Positions 30,190-37,526 of a stretch of 64,000 nt of DNA are shown here, in pieces. Made by a program: the position numbers and the translations under genes. Source of the stretch: an uncultured Ruminococcus sp. (GTDB lineage Bacteria > Bacillota > Clostridia > Oscillospirales > Ruminococcaceae); contig CAKSAK010000001.1 in assembly GCA_934435205.1 (NCBI GenBank), forward strand, positions 310,001-374,000, in the 5' to 3' direction. The notes below the pieces were generated by a model, which saw only the letters and a program-made list of their open reading frames with translations, did not search any database and was not told the origin of the DNA. Each line of letters starts with the position of its first letter. Positions within the stretch are counted from its first letter, which is position 1.

Positions 30190-32257
30190 CTTCGTTAAGC
30201 TCCTTAGCTATGCTTTCGATATCGAGATCGCCCATGAATACCTTGTCGTCCTTGCCAAGAGCGTCAGGAATGATCGAGAATGTGTTTGAGATACCGTCCT
30301 GAGCGTGTCTGAATGGCAGCTTAGCAACAGATGAAAGTGATGCAGATGCGCCGTGAGTATCTCTGCCGTGCATTGGGTTAGCACCAGGAGCAAGAGGCAC
30401 ACCGATCTTTCTTCCGTCAGGTGTAGAGCCTGTCTTCTTACCATAAACAACGTTTGATGTGATAGTAAGGATAGACATTGTAGGAACACCATCTCTGTAT
30501 GTGTGGTGCTTTCTGATCTTGTCCATGAATGTTCTAACGAGGTCAACTGCGATCTTGTCAACTCTCTCGTCATTGTTACCATACTTAGGGAAATCGCCCT
30601 CAACTTCGTAATCTGTAACGATTCCGTCCTCATCTCTGATGCACTTTACCTTAGCGTACTTGATAGCAGAAAGTGAGTCAGCAACAACTGACAGACCAGC
30701 GATACCAGTAGCGAAGTATCTCTTGACATCTCTGTCATGAAGAGCCATCTGAACTCTCTCATAAGAATACTTATCGTGCATATAGTGGATAACGTTCAGT
30801 GTATTTACATACAGACCAGCGAGCCATTCCATCATATCGTCATACTTAGCCATTACATCATCATAATCGAGGTAATCGCCTGTAACAGGACGATACTTAG
30901 GACCTACCTGGATCTTAAGTCTTTCGTCTACACCGCCGTTGATAGCATAAAGCAAGCACTTAGCAAGGTTAGCTCTTGCACCGAAGAACTGCATTTCCTT
31001 ACCGATCCTCATTGAAGATACGCAGCAAGCGATAGCGTAGTCGTCGCCGTGTGTAACTCTCATAAGGTCGTCGTTCTCGTACTGGATAGCAGAAGTCTTG
31101 ATAGAAGTCTTAGCACAGAACTTCTTGAAGTTTACAGGAAGCTTTGTGCTCCACAGAACTGTCATGTTCGGCTCTGGTGCAGGACCAAGGTTCTCAAGAG
31201 TGTGGAGATATCTGAATGAAGTCTTTGTTACCATTGGTGTGCCGTCGATTGAAACACCACCGATAGACTCTGTTACCCAAGTTGGGTCGCCTGAGAACAG
31301 TGAGTTATACTCAGGTGTTCTTGCGAACTTAACAAGTCTGAGCTTCATGATGAAGTGGTCAACAAGCTCCTGAGCCTCTTCCTCTGTGAGGATACCTCTG
31401 TCCATATCTCTCTTGATGTATATATCGATAAATGTAGATGTTCTGCCAAGTGACATTGCAGCACCGTTCTGCTCCTTAACAGCAGCAAGGTAGCCGAAAT
31501 ACAGCCACTGGATAGCTTCCTTAGCGTTCTTAGCAGGACGTGAGATATCATAGCCGTAGATCTCGCCCAACTTCTTGAGTTCGCCAAGGGCTCTGATCTG
31601 CTCAGAAAGCTCTTCTCTAAGTCTGATGTTCTTAGAAGTCATTCTTACCAGTGAGGTAGCAAGCTGATCCTTCTTGTCCTCAACAAGATAGTCTATACCA
31701 TAAAGAGCAACTCTTCTGTAGTCGCCTATGATCCTTCCTCTGCCGTAAGCGTCCGGAAGACCTGTGATGATAGCAGCGTGTCTGGCAAGCTTCATTTCTG
31801 GTGTGTAAGCGTCGAAAACGCCCTGGTTGTGAGTTTTTCTATATTCAGTAAAGATCTTTACAACTTCAGGATCAACTGTGTAGCCGTTCTGCTCGCAAGC
31901 ATTCATAGCCATTCTGATACCGCCGAAAGGCTGAAGAGAACGCTTGAAAGGCTTGTCTGTCTGGAAACCAACGATCTTCTCAAGATCCTTGTTAAGGTAA
32001 CCAGGGCCATGTGAGGTGATAGTAGAAACGATCTTAGTGTCCATATCGAGAACACCGCCGGCTTCTCTCTCCTGCTTTGAAAGCTCCATTACCTGTTCCC
32101 AGAGCTTAGTAGTTGCTTCTGTAGGGCCTGCAAGGAAGCTGTCGTCACCGTCATATGGTGTGAAGTTCTTCTGGATAAAATCACGAAGATTGATAGAAGT
32201 GTTTGACCATCTGCCGGGCTTAAAGCCTTCCCATTCGTCATAAAACTGTCTTTCCAT
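30179..32257 (-). CDS. pflB: Pyruvate formate-lyase core, lacking the glycyl-radical domain
   Basis: About 692 residues. It converts pyruvate and CoA to acetyl-CoA and formate in anaerobic catabolism. The PFL domain is complete, including the active-site cysteine pair in YAIACCVSSMRIG near residue 410, and it ends shortly after SNTFSIIPDALGKDDK. The glycyl-radical segment that normally follows (about 60-70 residues with RVSGY) is missing and is encoded by the gene at 29483-29734. I chose the ATG at 32257, with AGGAG seven to eight bases upstream, over an in-frame ATG at 32275. The promoter is overlapped by an inverted repeat. Confidence 0.94.
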   Translation of the reverse strand: MERQFYDEWEGFKPGRWSNTSINLRDFIQKNFTPYDGDDSFLAGPTEATTKLWEQVMELSKQEREAGGVLDMDTKIVSTITSHGPGYLNKDLEKIVGFQTDKPFKRSLQPFGGIRMAMNACEQNGYTVDPEVVKIFTEYRKTHNQGVFDAYTPEMKLARHAAIITGLPDAYGRGRIIGDYRRVALYGIDYLVEDKKDQLATSLVRMTSKNIRLREELSEQIRALGELKKLGEIYGYDISRPAKNAKEAIQWLYFGYLAAVKEQNGAAMSLGRTSTFIDIYIKRDMDRGILTEEEAQELVDHFIMKLRLVKFARTPEYNSLFSGDPTWVTESIGGVSIDGTPMVTKTSFRYLHTLENLGPAPEPNMTVLWSTKLPVNFKKFCAKTSIKTSAIQYENDDLMRVTHGDDYAIACCVSSMRIGKEMQFFGARANLAKCLLYAINGGVDERLKIQVGPKYRPVTGDYLDYDDVMAKYDDMMEWLAGLYVNTLNVIHYMHDKYSYERVQMALHDRDVKRYFATGIAGLSVVADSLSAIKYAKVKCIRDEDGIVTDYEVEGDFPKYGNNDERVDKIAVDLVRTFMDKIRKHHTYRDGVPTMSILTITSNVVYGKKTGSTPDGRKIGVPLAPGANPMHGRDTHGASASLSSVAKLPFRHAQDGISNTFSIIPDALGKDDKVFMGDLDIESIAKELNEDGV

Positions 32258-32342
32258 TTTATACTCTCCTGACATAAGATTTCGGGCAGCACATATTACC
32301 TCAATATTCAGTATTGCATACCTATTAATAATACTACTACTC

Positions 32343-32364
32343 GTATGTTAAAATAATAACATAC
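32343..32364. promoter_or_regulatory. Rex-like inverted repeat over the pfl promoter
   Basis: GTATGTTA, six bases, TAACATAC: a perfect 8-base inverted repeat that covers the -10 box of pflB. Its core TGTTA-N6-TAACA resembles the Clostridial Rex site, which responds to the NADH/NAD ratio. Assignment to Rex is inference. Confidence 0.5.
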
Positions 32365-32381
32365 TTCAAAATCAAAGTCAA
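32353..32381 (-). promoter_or_regulatory. Promoter of pflB
   Basis: Minus strand TTGACT (32381-32376), 17-base spacer, TATTAT (32358-32353). The leader is about 95 bases long. Confidence 0.7.
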
Positions 32382-32506
32382 GTCACATTCAGAAATATTA
32401 CTCTTACGCCATACTTCTTTCATATGTTAGAATCGGTTACCCAATTCACGGAAAATTACTTGAATAAAAAAGTAATCGCCTACAAAAAGCCCAAACATTT
32501 TTTGCA

Positions 32507-32716
32507 ACAAAAGCGGTGCAGAGTATTCCACTCCGACACCGCTTTGTAATTGATTTTTTTGCAATTCTTCTATTGCTTTTCTGCACCGCTTAGTAGGCTT
32601 GAACCTATAAAGGCTCTCTCCGCAGACCTTTTGCTCGCTTCGCTCGTGGGTGCTTTTACTTTGTGTTGGTGATTTGCTCGGTATGGCACTGCCATTCCTC
32701 ACTCCTCACTAAAAAG
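32507..32716 (-). repeat. Composite 3'-end element, copy D (short)
   Basis: Read on the minus strand it begins next to the pyk stop codon: AGTGAGGAGTGAGGAATGGC, then GAGCGAAGCGAGCAAAAGG, a hairpin region, the 11-mer AAGCGGTGCAG (32591-32581) and the terminator-like hairpin (32545-32509). It lacks the downstream palindromes of copies A-C. The gap between pflB and pyk (32258-32716) otherwise holds the pfl promoter. Confidence 0.85.
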
Positions 32717-34135
32717 CTACGCTCTCTCTACTTTGAGCAGATTTGTCGTTCCGCTCATTCCAAGCGGTACTCCCGCTGTAATAACGACAAGGTCGCCCTT
32801 CTTCAGATAGCCAAGCTCCACAGAACGCTCCAGAGCGTGTCTGATGAGCTCGTCAGTGTTTGTTTTCTCTTCAATAACGCCTGCTTTGATACCCCATGAA
32901 AGGCTGAGCTGATGATATGTTGTATCGTCAGTTGTAAGTGCGATTATAGGGCAATTCGGACGGAATTTTGAAAGCGTTCTTGCTGTTGTTCCGCCCTTTG
33001 TTACTGTCAGGATAGCTGCAGCATTAAGGTCATGCGCAGTTGTAACAGTAGCGTGCGATATAGCGTCAGTGATAGATGAATTTCTCTCGTCAGCTCTTTT
33101 CTTGAAACGTGAGATATAGTCGATATCCTTTTCGGTCGTTTCTGCGATAAGGCTCATGGTCTTGACAGCCTCAACAGGATATTTGCCTGCGGCAGTTTCC
33201 CCTGAAAGCATTATAGCAGACGAGCCGTCATAAATAGCGTTTGCAACGTCGGTTATCTCGGCTCTTGTAGGACGTGCGTTTGTTATCATAGACTCCAGCA
33301 TCTGAGTAGCTGTGATAACGTTCTTGCCTGCGTTGTATGCCTTTCTGATAAGCTCTTTCTGGATAGCAGGTATCTGCTCGAAAGGTATCTCAACACCCAT
33401 ATCTCCTCTTGCTACCATTATTCCGTCAGCAGCGTCAAGGATCTCGTCAATATTGGCAACGCCCTGAGCGTTCTCTATCTTAGCTATGATTCTAGGATTG
33501 AACCAGCCAAGGCTCTGGGTAAATTTTCTCAGATAAATAACGTCAGCTCCTGTTCTTACGAATGAAGCTGCGATATAGTCAAATCCCATTTTTGCGCCAA
33601 ATTCAAGGTCAGACATATCGGCGTCAGAGATATAAGGCATAGAAAGATTTACGTCAGGTACGTTGATACCCTTGTGGTCGGAAACAACACCGCCGTGGAT
33701 AACTTCGCAGACGATATCGGTGCTGTCAACTCTAGTGGCTTTCAACTCGATATTTCCGTCATTGATGAGTATTCTAGTGCCTACAGAAACGTCCTTTGGA
33801 AGCTGTGGGAATGTGATAGAGCAGATAGTTTCGTCGCCCTCCACTTCTCTTGTGGTAAGTGTGAATGTATCGCCGTCCTTGATAGTAACAGGCTTGTGAT
33901 CCTTAAAGTTTTTAAGTCTTACCTCAGGTCCTTTTGTATCAAGAAGAGTTGCAATATTAACGCCAAGTTCTTCCCTTAGCTTGCATACAGTTTCAAAACG
34001 AGCCTTATGAACGCTGTGGTCAGAGTGTGAGAAATTGAATCTCGCAACGTCCATACCATTTTTCATAAGCTCACGCATAATGTTTTCGTCATCTGTGGAA
34101 GGTCCGATAGTGCATACGATCTTAGTTTTTTTCAT
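32717..34135 (-). CDS. pyk: Pyruvate kinase
   Basis: About 472 residues; converts phosphoenolpyruvate and ADP to pyruvate and ATP. Motifs: KIVCTIGPSTDDE at the N terminus, DGIMVARGDMGVEIP (near 240), and ITATQMLESMITNARPTRAE (near 280). This is the short form without the extra C-terminal PEP-utiliser domain found in Bacillus. I chose the ATG at 34135, with AGGAGA six bases upstream; the frame extends seven codons further. It has its own promoter, and copy D of the composite repeat follows. Confidence 0.97.
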   Translation of the reverse strand: MKKTKIVCTIGPSTDDENIMRELMKNGMDVARFNFSHSDHSVHKARFETVCKLREELGVNIATLLDTKGPEVRLKNFKDHKPVTIKDGDTFTLTTREVEGDETICSITFPQLPKDVSVGTRILINDGNIELKATRVDSTDIVCEVIHGGVVSDHKGINVPDVNLSMPYISDADMSDLEFGAKMGFDYIAASFVRTGADVIYLRKFTQSLGWFNPRIIAKIENAQGVANIDEILDAADGIMVARGDMGVEIPFEQIPAIQKELIRKAYNAGKNVITATQMLESMITNARPTRAEITDVANAIYDGSSAIMLSGETAAGKYPVEAVKTMSLIAETTEKDIDYISRFKKRADERNSSITDAISHATVTTAHDLNAAAILTVTKGGTTARTLSKFRPNCPIIALTTDDTTYHQLSLSWGIKAGVIEEKTNTDELIRHALERSVELGYLKKGDLVVITAGVPLGMSGTTNLLKVERA

Positions 34136-34208
34136 TTTTACTCTCCTAACATACATTACTATTTCAACGCATTAGCGTTTTAATCCAAAAAACAAAGCTT
34201 TTTCATTT

Positions 34209-34237
34209 ATTATAACCGATTTTAACTTAATCGTCAA
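34209..34237 (-). promoter_or_regulatory. Promoter of pyk
   Basis: Minus strand TTGACG (34237-34232), 17-base spacer, TATAAT (34214-34209). Confidence 0.75.
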
Positions 34238-34243
34238 TAGTCC

Positions 34244-34289
34244 AATGTATAATTTGTGTAAAATCAAATGTATAATTTGTGTAAAATCA
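34244..34289 (+). repeat. Two perfect copies of a 23-bp direct repeat
   Basis: The unit begins AATGTATAATTTGTGTAAAA and ends TCA (34244-34266 and 34267-34289). It lies just upstream of the pyk promoter and might be a regulatory site or a simple duplication. Confidence 0.8.
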
Positions 34290-34319
34290 AAAGACAAAAT
34301 CTTACATTTGCTTCAAAAC

Positions 34320-34352
34320 AAAAAAACGGACGATCTTAATAACCGCCCGTTC
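34320..34352 (-). terminator. Terminator after thiE
   Basis: Minus strand ACGGGCG, loop, CGTCCGT followed by a run of T. Confidence 0.8.
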
Positions 34353-34358
34353 AACATC

Positions 34359-35000
34359 TTATCTTCCGAAGCAATCCTCGCAAAGCTCACGAAGATCCTT
34401 TGCCGCCTTTTCAATATCAGGCTGAGATACCACCGCAGAAACTACCGCAGCTCCGTCAATACCCATACCCTTAAAGTTCGGCACAGTTTTTTGATTAACT
34501 CCGCCGATTATCACGATAGGGATATCCACAGCGGTTCTTATTTCTGCAAGCTGTTCCTTTGTGACAGCTCTTGCGTCTGTCTTTGTGTTGGTGGCATACA
34601 TTGCACCAACGCCAAGGTAATCTGCACCGTCTGCCTGCGCTTTTTCAGCCTCTTCAAGAGTTGCCGCAGAAATGCCTATTATCTTGTCCTCGCCGAGGAT
34701 CTTTCTTGCAACTGCACATGGCATATCGCTCTGTCCCAGATGAACGCCTGCACAGTCAACAGCCTGTGCGATATCGAGTCTGTCGTTGATGATAAGCGGC
34801 ACATTGTATTTGTCCGTTATCTTTTTTACTCTAACTGCAAGCTCATAGAACTCTCTTGAAGTGCAGTCCTTTTCTCTTAGCTGGATAACTGTACAGCCGC
34901 CTTTTACGCCCTCCTCTACTGACTGCTCTATAGTTTCGCAGGACATAAGTCCACGGTCAGTGCAGAGATAAAGCGTATAGTCAATTTTTGATTTGTCCAT
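34359..35000 (-). CDS. thiE: Thiamine-phosphate synthase
   Basis: A 213-residue TIM-barrel enzyme joining hydroxymethylpyrimidine diphosphate and thiazole phosphate. Motifs: VIQLREKDCTSREFYELA, PLIINDRLDIAQAVDCAGVHLGQ, IIGISAATLEEAEKA, and VIIGGVNQKTV. Length is standard. It is the last gene of thiW-thiM-GNAT-thiE, 21 bases after the acetyltransferase gene. Confidence 0.96.
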   Translation of the reverse strand: MDKSKIDYTLYLCTDRGLMSCETIEQSVEEGVKGGCTVIQLREKDCTSREFYELAVRVKKITDKYNVPLIINDRLDIAQAVDCAGVHLGQSDMPCAVARKILGEDKIIGISAATLEEAEKAQADGADYLGVGAMYATNTKTDARAVTKEQLAEIRTAVDIPIVIIGGVNQKTVPNFKGMGIDGAAVVSAVVSQPDIEKAAKDLRELCEDCFGR

Positions 35001-35021
35001 TTTTTACCCTCTTATCTTTTA

Positions 35022-35492
35022 TCATAAAATAACTTCCATACCTGTCTTGTATGGCTTCAGACCTGCTTTTTCGTAAAATTTTCTTGCCGACGGATTGCAC
35101 TCCCACACGTTGAGAGTAACATTATAACAGCCCTGCTCCTTAGCGAATTTCTTCACTGCCTCGTAAAGCACCGAGCCGATATGCTGACCTCTGCAATTTT
35201 CATCAACGCACAGATCGTCGATATACAAATTCTTTATATCCGTGAGAACGTTGTCGCCCTTATGCTCCTGAAAAACGCAAAAAGCGTAGCCTTTCATCAC
35301 ATCATTTTCATCAACTGCGGCAAATATAGGCTTTGTTTTATCCTTGAGCATAACTTTCAGTTCGTCCTCAGTATACTTTTTCGCACCCTCTTTAAAAAGG
35401 TCAGGTCTGCCCTGCTGATGAACTCTTTCTACCTGATAGAGCAAGCTGTTCATTTGCGGTATATCCTTTTCACAAGCAAATCTTACGGTCAT
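35022..35492 (-). CDS. GNAT family N-acetyltransferase
   Basis: A 156-residue acetyltransferase. The acetyl-CoA-binding motif A reads DDLCVDENCRGQHIGSVLY (near residue 93-110), and NVTLNVWECNPSARKFYEKAGL closes the domain. The substrate cannot be read from the sequence. It lies between thiM and thiE in the same direction. A thiamine link is possible from context only; a palindrome and a hairpin separate it from thiM. AAAGGAG precedes the ATG. Confidence 0.9.
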   Translation of the reverse strand: MTVRFACEKDIPQMNSLLYQVERVHQQGRPDLFKEGAKKYTEDELKVMLKDKTKPIFAAVDENDVMKGYAFCVFQEHKGDNVLTDIKNLYIDDLCVDENCRGQHIGSVLYEAVKKFAKEQGCYNVTLNVWECNPSARKFYEKAGLKPYKTGMEVIL

Positions 35493-35557
35493 TTTTCATT
35501 CTCCTTTGTGTTATAGTATTGATCATTTACCAGATAATAAGCAAATTGTTCAGTAAA

Positions 35558-35582
35558 CGGGCGACCTCAGGTCGCCCCTACA
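35558..35582 (+). repeat. CCCCTACA-type palindrome
   Basis: A GGTCGCCC-class unit between thiM and the acetyltransferase gene. Confidence 0.85.
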
Positions 35583-35606
35583 AAAAACATTGCCCACATA
35601 AAATTT

Positions 35607-35635
35607 AGTGGCATCACATTGATATGATACCACTA
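35607..35635 (-). terminator. Hairpin after thiM
   Basis: Minus strand TAGTGGTATCA pairs with TGATGCCACTA (one G-T pair). Only a weak T tract follows, so termination may be partial, leaving thiE expression possible. Confidence 0.5.
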
Positions 35636-35654
35636 GATCTGAAATATTGCAATA

Positions 35655-36473
35655 CTAAACTTCTTCTATCTTAGCCTTAGCCGCAAATACCTGACTATTC
35701 ATTTTGCTGATTGCGTCAATAATAGAAATATGGAAGCTTCCTGAGCCTATCTCTCCAGCATTTTCATATGCGAACTCGCCTGCTATTCCCATGCTTGCAA
35801 TGCCTGCAACAGCGGCGGTATACATATCGTCGCAAGCCCCTGCGAATGAGCCAACAAGTCCTGTTGTCATACAGCCTGTGCCTGTTACCTTTGAAAGATA
35901 TGGGTGACCATTAGAGATCCTTGCAACTCTTTTTCCGTCTGTTATCGTATCCACTGCGCCTGTAATAGCTGCAACGCAGTTATACTTTGCGGCTGTTTTT
36001 TTCGCAACGGAAACAGGGTCGTTTTTCTCGTCAGCTTCCGATGTGTCAACGCCCTTTGTGGAAACTTCTAGTCCTGCAAGATATGACATTTCAGAGAGGT
36101 TTCCTCTGAGTATGCTTATATGCACATTTTCAAGTATACGCTTTGCAGTTTCATTTCTGAAATTTGATGCGCCTGCTCCAACTGGGTCGAAAACTACAGG
36201 AACACCAAGCTCGTTGGCCTTCTTTCCTGCAGCAACCATTGACTCAACTGTTCTTGCATTTAGAGTACCCATGTTTATAACGAGAGCCTTTGAGATAGAA
36301 GTTATGTCTGCGGCTTCTGCGATATCGTCTGCCATGATAGGTGAAGCGCCAATGGCGAGAATGCAGTTTGCAACGTCATTTACAGTAACATAATTTGTGA
36401 TACAATGTACCAAAGGGCATATATCTCTTACCTTGTCTGCTGCTTCTGCACAGCATTCAATTATAGTACCCAC
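35655..36473 (-). CDS. thiM: Hydroxyethylthiazole kinase
   Basis: A 272-residue ribokinase-like enzyme that phosphorylates salvaged thiazole. Motifs: PLVHCITNYVTVNDVANCIL near residue 20, GASPIMADD, VFDPVGAGASNFR near 90-105, and the C-terminal GTGCMTTGLVGSFAGA with the catalytic Cys-containing anion hole. The start is GTG at 36473, overlapping the thiW stop (TAGTG), so the two are coupled. It forms a salvage unit with the transporter subunit ThiW. Confidence 0.96.
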   Translation of the reverse strand: MGTIIECCAEAADKVRDICPLVHCITNYVTVNDVANCILAIGASPIMADDIAEAADITSISKALVINMGTLNARTVESMVAAGKKANELGVPVVFDPVGAGASNFRNETAKRILENVHISILRGNLSEMSYLAGLEVSTKGVDTSEADEKNDPVSVAKKTAAKYNCVAAITGAVDTITDGKRVARISNGHPYLSKVTGTGCMTTGLVGSFAGACDDMYTAAVAGIASMGIAGEFAYENAGEIGSGSFHISIIDAISKMNSQVFAAKAKIEEV

Positions 36474-36994
36474 TATGCTCTTACCTCCTTTGAGAATCCA
36501 AGGAAATTATCAAATACTTTTGCCTTTTTAAGAGCCGTAACGATAACGATAGCAAGAACTGTACCACCTGCGCAGCTTACAAAGAAAGGCAGGATATATA
36601 CTGTTATTGCTGCGGCTGGTGCGCCAACGAGAAATCTTGCAACAGGATATGCAAGAAGTCCACCGAGGACTGACGTGCCGAAAAGCTCGCCGACATAAGC
36701 GGCAGGAAGCTTCTTTATGTACTTATAAAGCATACCTGCAACGAATGCGCCCACCATTGAGCCCGGGAACGCAAGGAGAGAGCCAAGTCCCAAAAGATTT
36801 CTGAGAAGTGCGGCTGTGAAGCCAACACCCACTGCCCACGCAGGACCAAGGAAAACTGCACCGATTATGTTTACAAGGTGCTGAACAGGTGCGCACTTTG
36901 AAGCACCGATAGGGAACGAGATAAGCGAGCCTACCACTGCAAGGGCTACCAATACTGCTGCGAATACCAATTTGTGGATGTTTGTCTTTTTCAT
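36473..36994 (-). CDS. thiW: ECF-type thiamine-precursor transporter substrate subunit ThiW
   Basis: A 173-residue membrane protein with about five helices. ThiW is the S component that takes up the hydroxyethylthiazole precursor, working with a shared energy-coupling module encoded elsewhere. Diagnostic segments are SLISFPIGASKCAPVQHLVN and GAVFLGPAWAVGVGFTAALL, then LLAFPGSMVGAFVAG. It heads the thiW-thiM-GNAT-thiE unit, below a thi-box-like leader. Confidence 0.93.
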   Translation of the reverse strand: MKKTNIHKLVFAAVLVALAVVGSLISFPIGASKCAPVQHLVNIIGAVFLGPAWAVGVGFTAALLRNLLGLGSLLAFPGSMVGAFVAGMLYKYIKKLPAAYVGELFGTSVLGGLLAYPVARFLVGAPAAAITVYILPFFVSCAGGTVLAIVIVTALKKAKVFDNFLGFSKEVRA

Positions 36995-37046
36995 TTTTAT
37001 TCCTCCATATCGTATCGCACCGCCGAACGAAAAAGAGCAAGTTATC

Positions 37047-37156
37047 CAGCGGTACGCAGACCGTGGCTATGCTATCCGCTCACGATCTGACGTAAATTAT
37101 TTTCGGTCGGCGCTACATTGCACCCTCTCACCCCGAAACACGGGTTCCCTCGCTGA
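37047..37156 (-). ncRNA. Candidate TPP riboswitch (divergent thi box) upstream of thiW
   Basis: On the minus strand a closing stem CAGCG/CGCTG (P1) encloses CCCG/CGGG, then GTGAGAGGGTGC with a GCGCC partner (P3-like, in place of CTGAGA), and a long hairpin CAGATCGTG/CACGGTCTG ending in TGCGTA, as in the P4-P5 arm. The core order fits a thi box, but the P5 arm is extended and the loop sequence is not the usual CTGGnTAAT. Its position before thiW supports the call. The ribosome binding site lies about 40 bases downstream. Confidence 0.55.
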
Positions 37157-37280
37157 ATACTTTTATGAAAAAGTTCGCAAGACGCTCCTCTTGCACATTA
37201 CATTCTTTTTATATCTGCTCTTATGTAATTGTCCGATTTTTCGTACAATTGTCGAGCTGACATTCGATTTTTAAATCATG

Positions 37281-37305
37281 CGGGCGAACGATGTTCGCCC
37301 CTACA
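37281..37305 (+). repeat. CCCCTACA-type palindrome
   Basis: A GTTCGCCC-class unit. The 530-base gap 36995-37526 holds this unit, the thi-box-like leader and the tandem duplication next to thiC. Confidence 0.85.
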
Positions 37306-37317
37306 GATGACACTGTT

Positions 37318-37526
37318 CATACAAATGACATTGTAGTTTTTATTACAAACCTATCCTCGGGATACGAAGTAAAGTCGCTTGCACAATGTGTTCACGCAAA
37401 TTTGGTGCAGGGGCACGCCCATACAAATGACATTGTATGGTTTCATTACAAACCTATCCTCGGGATACAAAATAAAGTCGCTTGCACAACGTGTTCATGC
37501 GAATTTGGTGCAGGGGCACGCCCCTG
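37318..37526 (-). repeat. Tandem 102-bp duplication abutting the thiC stop codon
   Basis: Two copies of a unit of about 102 bases (starts at 37318 and 37420) differ at a few positions. Each has, on the minus strand, a GCACC segment, AATTCGCATGAACAC or a close variant, GCGACTTTATTTTGTA and CCCGAGGATAGGTTTG. The same order is found at 29128-29180 near pflA. The copy nearer thiC starts at the base after its TAG stop with a CAGGGGCGTGCCCCTG palindrome. Confidence 0.85.
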
